Shown here one piece after another: positions 42,604-50,871 of a DNA stretch of 64,000 nt. This stretch comes from Paenibacillus sp. RUD330. GTDB lineage: Bacteria > Bacillota > Bacilli > Paenibacillales > Paenibacillaceae. Within the stretch, counting starts at the first letter, position 1; each line of letters begins with the position of its first letter. Position numbers and translations under genes: made by a program. Under the pieces are notes generated by a model, which had not been told where the DNA came from, did not search any database, and was given only the letters and a program-made list of their open reading frames with translations. Where the stretch lies: positions 4,404,501 to 4,468,500 of the forward strand of contig NZ_CP022655.2 of the NCBI RefSeq assembly GCF_002243345.2, read 5' to 3'.

Positions 42604-44934
42604 ATGAACGCGATCAGCAGCAGCTTGGGCTACCCCAACATCGGGAACAAGCGTGAATGGAAGCAAGCGCTGGAGGCATTTTGGGCCGGCAAAATCGAAG
42701 AGGGAGAATTTCTCTCCCGCATGGAGGAAATCCGGATCGGCCGCCTGCGCCGCCAAGCGGAGGCAGGAATCGGCCTCGTACCGGCAGGCGACTTCACGTT
42801 CTACGACCGGGTGCTCGACACGTCGGCCATGTTCGGCCTTATTCCGGCCCGCTTCGGCTATCAGGGCGGCCCTGTGACGAACGATCTGTATTTCGCCATG
42901 GCCCGTGGCAGAAAAGACGCCACCGCCTGCGAGATGACAAAGTGGTTCAATACAAACTATCACTATATCGTTCCCGAGCTACAGCATGCGGAAGCCAAGC
43001 TTGTGCGCAACTACCCGCTGGAGGCTTACCTCGAAGCGAAGGAAAAGCTCGGCCTGCAAGCCAAGCCGGTGCTGATCGGTCCCTTCACTTTCCTCAAGCT
43101 GTCCAAAGGCTACACGGCCGGCGAGTTCGACGGCTGGATCGCCAAGCTGGTCCCTCTCTATGGCCGCGTGCTCGCTGAGCTTCGCGATGCCGGCGCCGAA
43201 TGGGTGCAGATCGACGAGCCGTCCGTCACGGGCGAGCTGGAAGCGGCGGATTGGAAGCGGCTCGAGAGCATCTACAGCGAGCTCGCCGCCGCCGCTCCGG
43301 AGCTGAAGCTGATGCTGCAGACCTACTTCGATGCGCCTGCCGACTATGCCGCGCTTACCGCGCTTCCGGTAGCCGGCATCGGCCTGGACTTCGTCCATGA
43401 CCGCGGCGTCAACCTGCAAGCTCTCCTCTCCGACGGATTTCCGTCCGGACGCGTACTCGGAGCCGGCGTCATCGACGGACGCGGCATCTGGAGAACCGAT
43501 CTGACCAAGGCGCTGGCGCTCGTGGAGAAGATCGCTTCCGTCGTCCCTTCCGATCGTCTCCATATCCAGCCCTCGTGCAGCCTGCTGCATGTGCCCGTCA
43601 GCCTCAGCGGAGAAACCGGCCTTCCGGAAGGCCTGCGGGGAGCTCTCGCCGGCGCGGATGAGAAGCTGGAGGAGCTGACGCTTCTGACCGCTGCAGCCGC
43701 CGTCGGCACCGCCGGGCTCGGCAATCCTCAGCTTGCCGGCCTAGAGCGCATCCGGGACGGCCTGGCCGCCAACCGCGCGGCGCTTGAAGCTCTCGAAGCC
43801 CTGCCGGAGCGCCATAACGCCGCCGTGCGCGAAGAAGCGAAACGGCTTGCGGCAACGCGCACGTTCCGTTCCAGCAGCTTCTCCGACCGCCGTCCGGTCC
43901 AGCAGAAGAAATGGCAGCTGCCCTTCCTGCCCACGACGACGATCGGCAGCTTCCCGCAGACGGCCGAAGTCCGTTCCGCCCGGGCGCGCTGGCGCAAAGG
44001 CGAGCTGCCTGATGCGGCCTATGAGGCCTTCATCCGCGAAGAGATCGCCAAATGGATCTCGGTGCAGGAGAATATCGGCATCGACGTGCTCGTTCACGGC
44101 GAATTCGAACGTACGGATATGGTCGAATTTTTCGGCGAGAAGCTGGAGGGCTTCGCCTTCACCCGCAACGGTTGGGTTCAATCCTACGGCTCCCGCTGCG
44201 TGAAGCCGCCCGTCATTTACGGCGATGTCGAGCTGACGAAGCCGATGACGGTCAAGGAAACCGTCTATGCCCAGTCTCTGACGAGCCATCCGGTCAAAGG
44301 CATGCTCACGGGTCCGGTCACGATCCTCAACTGGTCGTTTGTCCGCCACGACTTGCCGCGCACGGAGGTCGCCTTCCAGATCGCCCTGGCGCTGCGCAAG
44401 GAAGTCGAAGCTCTGGAATCGGCAGGCATCGGCATGATCCAGGTGGATGAGCCCGCCCTGCGCGAAGGCCTTCCACTGAAGAAAAGCCTGTGGCCCGAAG
44501 AGCTCGAAGCGGCTGTGGATGCTTTCCGCCTCGTCACGACGGGAGTCCAGGACGAAACGCAGATCCATACGCATATGTGCTACTGCGAATTCTCGGATAT
44601 CATCGACACGATCCGCGATCTGGACGCCGACGTCATCTCGATCGAAACGTCGCGCTCGCATGGCGAGCTGATCCACAGCTTCGAGGAGAACACGTACGGC
44701 AAGGGAATCGGACTCGGCGTCTATGACATCCATAGCCCTCGGGTTCCTTCCACGGAAGAGATGACCGCCATGATCGAGCGCTCGCTCCGCAACCTCGATC
44801 CGGAGCTGTTCTGGATCAATCCGGATTGCGGTCTCAAAACACGGGGACGCGAGGAAACGGAAGCGTCGCTCGCCCATATGGTGGCCGCCGCCCGGGAAGT
44901 TCGCGCCCGCCGCTGGGCAGCGCAGCAGGCATAA
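42604..44934 (+). CDS. metE: Cobalamin-independent methionine synthase
   Basis: A 776-residue cytoplasmic enzyme that transfers the methyl group of 5-methyltetrahydropteroyl-triglutamate to homocysteine. The N-terminal barrel starts SSLGYPNIGNKREWKQALE. The C-terminal barrel has PTTTIGSFPQT and the zinc site HMCYCEFSD (His, Cys) with NPDCGLKTR (Cys). GGGAGGA precedes the ATG. It is monocistronic, ending at a strong terminator. Having the B12-independent enzyme lets the cell make methionine without cobalamin. Confidence 0.96.
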   Translation: MNAISSSLGYPNIGNKREWKQALEAFWAGKIEEGEFLSRMEEIRIGRLRRQAEAGIGLVPAGDFTFYDRVLDTSAMFGLIPARFGYQGGPVTNDLYFAMARGRKDATACEMTKWFNTNYHYIVPELQHAEAKLVRNYPLEAYLEAKEKLGLQAKPVLIGPFTFLKLSKGYTAGEFDGWIAKLVPLYGRVLAELRDAGAEWVQIDEPSVTGELEAADWKRLESIYSELAAAAPELKLMLQTYFDAPADYAALTALPVAGIGLDFVHDRGVNLQALLSDGFPSGRVLGAGVIDGRGIWRTDLTKALALVEKIASVVPSDRLHIQPSCSLLHVPVSLSGETGLPEGLRGALAGADEKLEELTLLTAAAAVGTAGLGNPQLAGLERIRDGLAANRAALEALEALPERHNAAVREEAKRLAATRTFRSSSFSDRRPVQQKKWQLPFLPTTTIGSFPQTAEVRSARARWRKGELPDAAYEAFIREEIAKWISVQENIGIDVLVHGEFERTDMVEFFGEKLEGFAFTRNGWVQSYGSRCVKPPVIYGDVELTKPMTVKETVYAQSLTSHPVKGMLTGPVTILNWSFVRHDLPRTEVAFQIALALRKEVEALESAGIGMIQVDEPALREGLPLKKSLWPEELEAAVDAFRLVTTGVQDETQIHTHMCYCEFSDIIDTIRDLDADVISIETSRSHGELIHSFEENTYGKGIGLGVYDIHSPRVPSTEEMTAMIERSLRNLDPELFWINPDCGLKTRGREETEASLAHMVAAAREVRARRWAAQQA

Positions 44935-44977
44935 TCACCCATTTTTGGTTGGGCGGACATGCTTTCGGCTCCAAATG

Positions 44978-45030
44978 AAGAGGCTGTTTTCCATTCTCCG
45001 TCAGGTGAGATGGAAAACAGCCTCTTTTTT
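44978..45030 (+). terminator. Terminator of metE
   Basis: A 17-bp stem AAGAGGCTGTTTTCCAT/ATGGAAAACAGCCTCTT followed by Ts. Confidence 0.95.
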
Positions 45031-45175
45031 GTTCTCAAAACGAATAAGATAAAATCGGTAATTCAAAAATAAATTTTACGAATGTTGATATAAATAGTGC
45101 AAATTTCCCGATTTCTTTCCGATATAAGAGTTAATTAGGTCAATGGACTTACATATACAGGAGAGGGAGTTTGCT

Positions 45176-45493
45176 ATGAGCATTACCAGCACGTATGACA
45201 AAGCCACGCATCGAATCCAAAGCAATCTGGAAACGCTGATCCGCCAGTATTTCATCGATGAATCGACCAACACGCTTCTCCCCATCCGGTCCTACACCGA
45301 GCTGAGCAGCGAAACCAAACGCCTGTACAAACCACTCACCAAAGGCGCTCTCGCCCGCCTGGCCGGGGTTCGTCCCAATGTCATCACCGAGATCTGCCAT
45401 CTGCAGCGCGGAACGCTCAACATCTACCATCTCAGTTCCATCGCGGAAGCGCTTAAGATCAAGGATATCAATGAAATCATCGAACTGAAATAA
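45176..45493 (+). CDS. Small helix-turn-helix DNA-binding protein
   Basis: A 105-residue protein. The C-terminal half looks like an XRE-type HTH (LTKGALARLAGVRPNVITEI, then LNIYHLSSIAEALKIKDINE). The N-terminal half (STYDKATHRIQSNLETLIRQ) is helical and may mediate dimerisation. ATG 45176 follows GAGAGGGAG with 7-nt spacing. It is flanked by terminators, so it is an independent unit. The regulated targets are unknown. The gene starts in an AT-rich promoter region unlike the GC-rich surroundings. Confidence 0.72.
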   Translation: MSITSTYDKATHRIQSNLETLIRQYFIDESTNTLLPIRSYTELSSETKRLYKPLTKGALARLAGVRPNVITEICHLQRGTLNIYHLSSIAEALKIKDINEIIELK

Positions 45494-45512
45494 CTGCTGG
45501 CCACGCCCCCCC

Positions 45513-45557
45513 AAAAAAGCTCCAAGCCATTGCTTGCAATCGGCTTGGAGCTTTTTT
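45513..45557 (+). terminator. Terminator of the small HTH gene
   Basis: Stem AAAGCTCCAAGCC with GGCTTGGAGCTTT, then Ts; A-run on the other side makes it potentially bidirectional. Confidence 0.9.
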
Positions 45558-45728
45558 GGGTTCGTTACAGCACAGCCCAAGCCTATGGAGCTGCTGCCGC
45601 TTGCTTCTTTGGACATAAGCCTTTTCCCGCATGGGCAAGCCCTTCCCTGCCTGAGGTCTCTCCCTGCTTCGCTGCCATCAGAGCCTCAAGCAAGCAGGAC
45701 GGTTCGTCGAGCCGCCGCATTCTCGCAC
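45558..45728. other. Spacer with no feature seen
   Basis: The sequence between the HTH-gene terminator and the nrdF terminator. No gene, promoter or repeat could be supported in it. Confidence 0.5.
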
Positions 45729-45765
45729 AAAAAAAAGCTGCCCCCAATGCGCTTGGAGGCAGCTT
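45729..45765 (-). terminator. Terminator of nrdIEF
   Basis: Stem AAGCTGCC.../...GGCAGCTT on the minus strand ending in eight Ts, 54 bp beyond the nrdF stop. Confidence 0.85.
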
Positions 45766-45798
45766 GAACGCAGCTGGCAGGCAGCTTGAACGCAGCTG
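45757..45798. repeat. 20-bp direct repeat at the nrdF 3' end
   Basis: AGGCAGCTTGAACGCAGCTG occurs at 45757-45776 and 45779-45798 (22-bp period). The first copy contains one arm of the nrdIEF terminator, so duplication of the terminator arm is likely. Confidence 0.85.
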
Positions 45799-45818
45799 CA
45801 AGACCGCCCGGTCCGATT

Positions 45819-46853
45819 TTAGAAATTGAAAGTGAAGTCCTCATCGCGAAGCGGCTCCACGTTGAGGGTCCGCACATAGCCGTTGCCCTTCTTGGAGAAG
45901 AAGTCATGCTGCTTCGTACGGGTGCTGATGCCGTTGAACACGATCGGATTGACATCCTCTTCCTCGAAGAGCGGCTCGAGTCCGAGGTTCATCATCGCTT
46001 TGTTGGCGTTGTAGCGGACAAAGGTCTTGACCTCGTCCTGAAGTCCGATGCCGCTGTACAGCTCATCCGTGTAGCGGTCCTCGTTCTCGTGCAGCGTCGT
46101 CAGGAGAGTCCGCAGCTCCTGCAGCGTCTCCGCCTGCTCCTGCTCGCCGAGGGAGGCATGGACCTCCTGAGCCAGCACGCCGACGTAAAGGCCATGAATG
46201 CTCTCGTCGCGCAGAATCAGGTCGATGATCTCGCCGCTGCTCGTCATCTTGCCTTGACCGGCCAGATAGAGCGGATAGAAGAAACCGCTGTAGAACAGGT
46301 AGCTCTCCAGCAGGACCGAGGCCGCCATAGCCATGTACAGCGAGCGAGGCGAATCGATGTTGCGGTAGTAAGCCGAGATGACCGAGGCTTTCTTCTGCAG
46401 CAAAGGATGCTTCTCCACCCATTTGAATACCGCGTCGATCTCTTCCGTGGAAGCCAGCGTCGTGAAGATGCTGCTGTAGGATTTCGCATGGATCTGCTCC
46501 ATCATGCCCATGAATCCGAGCACCGCCTTGCGCTGCAGGCCGTCGACATGCTCCACGAGGCTCGGCATGCCGACTCCTCCCTGAACGGTATCGAGCAGGG
46601 TGAGGCCTCCGAGCACCTTCATGTAGGTGTCTCTCTCCTGGTCGTTCAGGTACATCCAGCTCATCTTGTCGTCGGAGAGCGGAATCTCCTCATCTGTCCA
46701 GAACTGCATGAGGTTCTGGCTCCAGAAGGTTGCGGTGTAGTCGTCGTCCGGACGGTTCCAGTTGACGGCGCGCAGCGGAGCCGAAGCGGCGGCTTCCGTA
46801 TTCAGGCCAGAGGCAGAAGGCGTATCCTGCGTAGCGAGATCGATCGGTTTCAT
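45819..46853 (-). CDS. nrdF: Class Ib ribonucleotide reductase, radical (beta) subunit
   Basis: A 344-residue protein that houses the metal site and tyrosyl radical. Metal-ligand motifs are MEQIHAKSYSS (Glu, His and the radical-region Tyr) and RDESIHGLY (Glu, His). It works with NrdE to reduce ribonucleoside diphosphates. It lies 91 bp downstream of nrdE, with a strong intercistronic hairpin between them. The first 25 residues form an Ala/Ser-rich extension before the conserved VNWNRPDDDYTATFWSQN. Confidence 0.95.
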   Translation of the reverse strand: MKPIDLATQDTPSASGLNTEAAASAPLRAVNWNRPDDDYTATFWSQNLMQFWTDEEIPLSDDKMSWMYLNDQERDTYMKVLGGLTLLDTVQGGVGMPSLVEHVDGLQRKAVLGFMGMMEQIHAKSYSSIFTTLASTEEIDAVFKWVEKHPLLQKKASVISAYYRNIDSPRSLYMAMAASVLLESYLFYSGFFYPLYLAGQGKMTSSGEIIDLILRDESIHGLYVGVLAQEVHASLGEQEQAETLQELRTLLTTLHENEDRYTDELYSGIGLQDEVKTFVRYNANKAMMNLGLEPLFEEEDVNPIVFNGISTRTKQHDFFSKKGNGYVRTLNVEPLRDEDFTFNF

Positions 46854-46896
46854 GGGGTTTCCTCCTTGTATATCGCGGCTCGGCGGCCTTAAGTAA

Positions 46897-46922
46897 CGAG
46901 AGCCGCATCAATGCGGCTCTCG
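46897..46922. other. Intercistronic hairpin between nrdE and nrdF
   Basis: A 12-bp perfect stem CGAGAGCCGCAT/ATGCGGCTCTCG with a 2-nt apex and no T-run. It probably protects the nrdF or nrdE mRNA end or sets subunit ratios rather than stopping transcription. Confidence 0.6.
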
Positions 46923-46944
46923 GAAATGGTCATGGAAAGAAAGA

Positions 46945-49029
46945 TCAAACGGCGCAGCTGACGCACTCTTCCACCCCAAGGCGGTTCGTGCGGGTATAGT
47001 AGAGCGACTTGAGCCCTTTGTGCGCGGCGTACAGGTAGTAGCGGGCGAGCTCTCGCGTCGTCACGCTGCTGTTGACGTGAAGCACGGCGGAGATGCCTTG
47101 GTCGATGTGCTCCTGGATCTCCGCGATCAGATCGATGACCTTGAACTGATCCATCGCATAAGCGGATTTGTAATAGAAGAAGTTGTCCAGCGATAGGAAC
47201 GGCATCGGATAGTAGGTCGTCGAGTTCGCGTAGGTGCGGGTCTCGATCGGCTCTACGATCGGCATGACGCTGGAAGTCGCATTCTGCACGTACGAGATGC
47301 TCTGCGTCGGCGCGATCGCCAGACGGTAGGCATGATACAGGCCTTGGCGGGCTACCTTCTCCTTGAGCTCCGCCCAGTCTGCCGGGGACGGAATCGCCAT
47401 TCCCTCGAACAGTTCCTTGACGCGGGCAGTTGTCGGACGGTAGTCGGTAGCGAGGTACCGGTCGAAGTAAGTGCCCTTCGCATATTCGGAACGTTCGTAG
47501 TCGCGGAAGCGCTCGTTCTTCTCCGCGGCGATGTCGGAGCTCTTCTCGATGGAATAGAAATTCATCATCATGAAGAACGTGCGGACGAAGTCTTTGGCTT
47601 CCGGGCTCTCGTAGGCGATCTTGTTCTTCGCCAGATAACCGTGCAGGTTCATCGCGCCGAGGCCGACGGAGTGCATCTCTTCATTGGCCTTCACGACTCC
47701 CGGCGCATTGGACACGCGGGTCATGTCGCTGACGGAAGTCAGGCCGGCAATTCCCTCGTGCACCGTTTCCCGGATTTTGCCGTGCTGCATCACGTTGGCG
47801 ATGTTCATCGAAGCCAGGTTGCAGCTGATGTCGCGGCGAATCGTGTCCGCTTCGCCGAAGTCGCCGATCTCGGACGTCTCCTGCAGCTGGTAGATCTCCG
47901 TGCACAGGTTGGACATCTTGATGGAGCCGATATCCTTGAGGGCATGGTTACGGTTCGCGTTGCTCTTGTTCATGATATACGGATAGCCGGATTCCAGCTG
48001 GATCGTGGCAATCTTCACGAGCATGTCGCGGGCGCTCATGATCAGCTTCTTCTTGACGGCCGGGTTGGCCATGAGCTCGTCGTACATCTCATCCATGTCG
48101 AGATCGTCGAGATGGGAGCCGTAAGCCTTGAAGACGGAATAGGGAGCGAAAGCATGCAGCGGCTTGTTCTCTTCGGCCAGCTTATAGAACTTGTTCGGCA
48201 CGATCAGGCCGATCGACAGCGTCTTCAGGCGGGTTTTCTCGTCCGCGTTGATCTTCTTGCTGTCGAGGAATTCCATGATGTCCCATCCGAAGATGTTGTA
48301 GTAGGCCGCTCCCGATCCTTTGCGCTGGCCCATCTGATCGGCATAGGAGAAGGCATCCTCCATCAGCTTGAGCACCGGCATGATGCCCTTCGCCGCGCCC
48401 TCCACTCCTTTGATCGGCTCGCCGCGTCCGCGCAGCTTGGACAGGTTGACGGCCACGCCGCCGCCGATCTTCGACAGCTGCATGCAGGTCGAGAGGTTGT
48501 AGTTGATGGAGTTCAAGGAATCGTCCATCTCCAGCAGGAAGCAGCTGACCATCTCGCCGCGGCGGCTCTTGCCGGCGTTGAGGAAGGTCGGAGTCGCCGG
48601 CTGCAGGCGCTGCTCCATCATGGACACCGCCAGCGACTTGGCCAGCTCCGCGTCGCCGCGGCCCAGATGCAGAGCCGTGACCGCTACCCGGTCCGGATAA
48701 TGCTCCAGGAACTGCGAGCGGTCGTTGCTGCGCATCGCGTAGTCCGTGTAGAACTTGGAAGCCGCCATATAGGAAGGAAATTCGAACTCCAGGCTGTGCG
48801 CCAGCTCGAATACGGCTACCGCTTCTTCTTCCGTATAATGATTGTATAGATTCTCGTAATAGTCGTTCGCGATCAGATAATCGATCTTGTCCTTATGGCT
48901 TGCGAAGACAGGGCTCTTCGCCCGCGCTTCTTCCATGAATGCCGCCACGGCCTCGCGATCCTTCTCCAGCTTGAAGAATCCGTCCGCTCCGCGCTTCATA
49001 ATCTCGTTGTTCAGCTCAATATGCCGCAA
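46945..49029 (-). CDS. nrdE: Class Ib ribonucleotide reductase, catalytic (alpha) subunit
   Basis: A 694-residue catalytic subunit. Active-site features are TPTFLNAGKSRRGEMVSCF, MSNLCTEIY with the thiyl-radical Cys, and the C-terminal redox pair in ECVSCAV. I place the start at TTG 49029 (protein RHIELNNEIMKRG...), which aligns with the B. subtilis N-terminus and has GGGAGG upstream; the longer open frame to 49218 runs through nrdI. It overlaps nrdI by 14 bp. Confidence 0.94.
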   Translation of the reverse strand: MRHIELNNEIMKRGADGFFKLEKDREAVAAFMEEARAKSPVFASHKDKIDYLIANDYYENLYNHYTEEEAVAVFELAHSLEFEFPSYMAASKFYTDYAMRSNDRSQFLEHYPDRVAVTALHLGRGDAELAKSLAVSMMEQRLQPATPTFLNAGKSRRGEMVSCFLLEMDDSLNSINYNLSTCMQLSKIGGGVAVNLSKLRGRGEPIKGVEGAAKGIMPVLKLMEDAFSYADQMGQRKGSGAAYYNIFGWDIMEFLDSKKINADEKTRLKTLSIGLIVPNKFYKLAEENKPLHAFAPYSVFKAYGSHLDDLDMDEMYDELMANPAVKKKLIMSARDMLVKIATIQLESGYPYIMNKSNANRNHALKDIGSIKMSNLCTEIYQLQETSEIGDFGEADTIRRDISCNLASMNIANVMQHGKIRETVHEGIAGLTSVSDMTRVSNAPGVVKANEEMHSVGLGAMNLHGYLAKNKIAYESPEAKDFVRTFFMMMNFYSIEKSSDIAAEKNERFRDYERSEYAKGTYFDRYLATDYRPTTARVKELFEGMAIPSPADWAELKEKVARQGLYHAYRLAIAPTQSISYVQNATSSVMPIVEPIETRTYANSTTYYPMPFLSLDNFFYYKSAYAMDQFKVIDLIAEIQEHIDQGISAVLHVNSSVTTRELARYYLYAAHKGLKSLYYTRTNRLGVEECVSCAV

Positions 49030-49375
49030 GTGGCTGCACCTCCCGCATGAATTGTTCGACGTCCCGCGTCGTGCCCGAAAGCTCGAATTTGCAAATGACC
49101 GGCACCTCGTATTGCTCGGACAGCATATCCGCGCTGCCCGCGAAGTTCGGTCCCCAGTTGCGGTTGCCGCTGGCCGACACGCCTCGAAGGTAGGAACCGC
49201 TGCGCTGCAGGAACGCATCCACGGCAGGCGGCACCTGGCCGAAGCCGGTCGTATAGGTCACGAGGACGAACGGCTCCTCCAAGGTTGTGGAATCGTCGAT
49301 TTTCACGGCCGGGAATCCCAGCTTGCTGACGAATCTCTTCACATTGCCGGTGCGCGAGGCGTAAGCGATCAGCAT
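49016..49375 (-). CDS. nrdI: NrdI flavodoxin-like activator of NrdF
   Basis: A 119-residue FMN protein. The phosphate loop is YASRTGNVKRFVSKLG, and TYTTGFGQVPPAVDAFL and GNRNWGPNFAGSAD are family hallmarks. NrdI supplies the oxidant that assembles the manganese-tyrosyl radical cofactor in NrdF. GAAGGAGTG precedes the ATG. It is the first gene of nrdIEF behind a long structured leader. Confidence 0.95.
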   Translation of the reverse strand: MLIAYASRTGNVKRFVSKLGFPAVKIDDSTTLEEPFVLVTYTTGFGQVPPAVDAFLQRSGSYLRGVSASGNRNWGPNFAGSADMLSEQYEVPVICKFELSGTTRDVEQFMREVQPLAAY

Positions 49376-49460
49376 GGCGGTTCACTCCTTCGAAAAAATG
49401 TGTGGCGACTAGATGTTGTGTCTCGAACCGGTACGGGCTATAGAGGGCCCGCTCTGCAAA

Positions 49461-49550
49461 TTACTGTCGAAAAGACAATAAAAAGGACCTGCTTGGAGTT
49501 TGTTGCTCTTGCTGCCGCTCCATCAGGCTGTGTCCGGTCGGTATGGTCAT
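49461..49550 (-). CDS. Possible 29-residue leader peptide
   Basis: A short frame (MTIPTGHSLMERQQEQQTPS, then RSFLLSFRQ) with CAGGAT about 8 nt upstream. It spans the terminator-like hairpin, and the hairpin loop encodes Arg-Gln-Gln-Glu-Gln-Gln. Translation could therefore disrupt the terminator. Nothing beyond this placement supports it as a gene. Confidence 0.2.
   Translation of the reverse strand: MTIPTGHSLMERQQEQQTPSRSFLLSFRQ
49477..49527 (-). terminator. Attenuator hairpin in the nrdIEF leader
   Basis: Arms CCTG-A-TGGAG and CTCCA-AG-CAGG around a 19-nt loop, followed on the minus strand by TCCTTTTTATTG. It sits about 100 nt before nrdI and could prematurely end transcription. Confidence 0.5.
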
Positions 49551-49778
49551 GTTGTCTGATCCTGTCTGTGTCTGGCTGCGGAAGCGGCCTCCCGCAAAAC
49601 GAATCGCTCGGCCCGGACTCCCGCTCGGGGCGGCGGCAGCGACGCTGCCGATGGCCCTCTCCGCAGCATGGCCCGGGGTGGCCGGGCCGTCTCCGGAGTC
49701 TCCGGAAGAAGCATATATTGGGTCTTGACAGCTTGTCCGCTTCATGCTTCAAACTGCTATATGTAGGTCTAGGTGTTA

Positions 49779-49807
49779 AATTTAACACCATATATTGTGG
49801 CTGTCAA
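49779..49807 (-). promoter_or_regulatory. nrdIEF promoter with NrdR-like box
   Basis: -35 TTGACA (49802-49807), 17-bp spacer, -10 TAAATT (49779-49784) on the minus strand. The spacer is filled by CCACAATATATGGTGT (49785-49800), close to the NrdR box consensus ACACWATATATWGTGT. Only one good box is visible; a perfect 18-bp palindrome (49772-49789) overlaps the -10. Confidence 0.7.
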
Positions 49808-49867
49808 GCCGTTGACACGTATATACCCTTATGCCTGCAAGTTGAAAACACCACTCCGAAAATGGAC

Positions 49868-49944
49868 TTATTCACAGCTGTTGATAAGAACCGAAAGAGC
49901 CCTGGGAGAGTGTCCCCGGGCTCTTGTTCAGGTAATTATCCACA
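49868..49944. promoter_or_regulatory. DnaA boxes upstream of nrdIEF
   Basis: TTATTCACA (49868-49876) and TTATCCACA (49936-49944) on the plus strand fit TTATNCACA. TTATCAACA on the minus strand (49880-49888) is one mismatch away. They lie 60-140 bp upstream of the nrd -35, which suggests coupling of dNTP synthesis to replication. Confidence 0.5.
49895..49925 (-). terminator. Terminator between VTT-domain gene and nrd promoter
   Basis: Stem AAGAGCCC/GGGCTCTT extended by two or three pairs; the minus-strand T-tract is weak. Confidence 0.55.
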
Positions 49945-49957
49945 AGATTCCGCTCGC

Positions 49958-50611
49958 TTAGACAGGAAGATCGGGCTTGTCGGACGGAGAATTTTTTTTG
50001 CCTTCTCCCCTCCATTTTCGAACTCGCGGGCTCTTGGCCGCCCTGCTGGCCAGGAAGACGATGCCGAGAATGCCGAGAAAGATAAAATACGACAAAATCA
50101 GCACTCGAAGATCCGCATCGGGAAAAATAAGCGAAGAGCTGATGATGCCGAACATCCATATATGGGATAGGTTTCCGACGAGGGACGACCACAGATAGGG
50201 ACCGAATTTGACCGGGGCGACGGCAGACATGAACGAAATCAGGTTGTTCGGCATGATGGGAATCGTGCGAAGCAGGATGACGAGCCAGGCGCCGTATTGG
50301 TCCAGGCTGCCCTGCCAACGCTCGTAGCGGTCCATCCGCGCCTGGAAGCGCCGCTGGACACTGCCGTAGAAGAAAAAGCGGAACAGCAAGTATACGACGA
50401 GCGCGGAGACGGTGCCTGCGGCCCAGCTGGCCGCGAGTCCTCCGGCAATGCCCAGGATCGAGATATGCAGCATGATGATCGTAGCAAAGGGAAAGACGCC
50501 GAACAGCCCTTGAATGATAGCCAAAGGGATCGTCAGAAGCAGTATATACGGCCCATCCAGGCCGCTGGACGTGACCAGGGCGTCTATCCACCCGTTCAAT
50601 CGATCGAACAT
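49958..50611 (-). CDS. VTT/TVP38-family membrane protein
   Basis: A 217-residue integral membrane protein of the TVP38/TMEM64 (SNARE-associated, VTT) superfamily, related to DedA. About five hydrophobic segments; conserved FPFATIIMLHISILGIAGGLAA and LLRTIPIMPNNLISFMSA match the re-entrant-loop motifs. DedA-superfamily proteins act as lipid scramblases or flippases. The C-terminus is cytoplasmic and basic. Single gene between terminator and the LysR region. Confidence 0.85.
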   Translation of the reverse strand: MFDRLNGWIDALVTSSGLDGPYILLLTIPLAIIQGLFGVFPFATIIMLHISILGIAGGLAASWAAGTVSALVVYLLFRFFFYGSVQRRFQARMDRYERWQGSLDQYGAWLVILLRTIPIMPNNLISFMSAVAPVKFGPYLWSSLVGNLSHIWMFGIISSSLIFPDADLRVLILSYFIFLGILGIVFLASRAAKSPRVRKWRGEGKKNSPSDKPDLPV

Positions 50612-50673
50612 GCTCTCACCGCTTCTTTATCGAATTAAGGGGTCCTTTAATATAGTACTTAACATTTTACGTT

Positions 50674-50871
50674 ATGACACGCGCAAAAACAAAGTCATCC
50701 TCTGCCATGCATGGCAGTCTGACGGCCGCCTTTCCATGGCATTCCATGATTGCGCTTCCATCGTTGGAGACGATGGCCGACATCGGAAAGAGTGCCGAAT
50801 CCCCCTCTCGGAATGATGATACGCTGAATCTATTCCGGATGGCGTTCTCGCCCTGCGAGGGGGAAAAGTAA
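50674..50871 (+). CDS. Possible small protein, hypothetical
   Basis: A 65-codon frame (MTRAKTKSSSAMHGSLTAAF...) whose TAA is immediately followed by the ATG of the next small frame. No clear ribosome binding site and no recognised family; kept only because of the exact junction. Confidence 0.22.
   Translation: MTRAKTKSSSAMHGSLTAAFPWHSMIALPSLETMADIGKSAESPSRNDDTLNLFRMAFSPCEGEK

Larger units (their letters stand above)
49376..49771 (-). promoter_or_regulatory. Structured 5' leader of nrdIEF with attenuator
   Basis: About 395 nt separate the predicted start (near 49771) from the nrdI ATG. On the transcript, four compact stem-loops follow one another: 49692-49706 (TCCGGA arms), 49670-49688 (GGCCCGG/CCGGGCC), 49634-49650 (CGGCAGC/GCTGCCG) and 49578-49595 (GCGGGAG/CTTCCGC). 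A terminator-like hairpin at 49477-49527 comes next. This is riboswitch-like organisation, but no known class was recognised. Confidence 0.5.

Noticed and set aside
49376-49771. Cobalamin riboswitch in the nrd leader
   Set aside because: Considered because B12 switches control some nrd operons, but no B12-box or core motif could be aligned on either strand.
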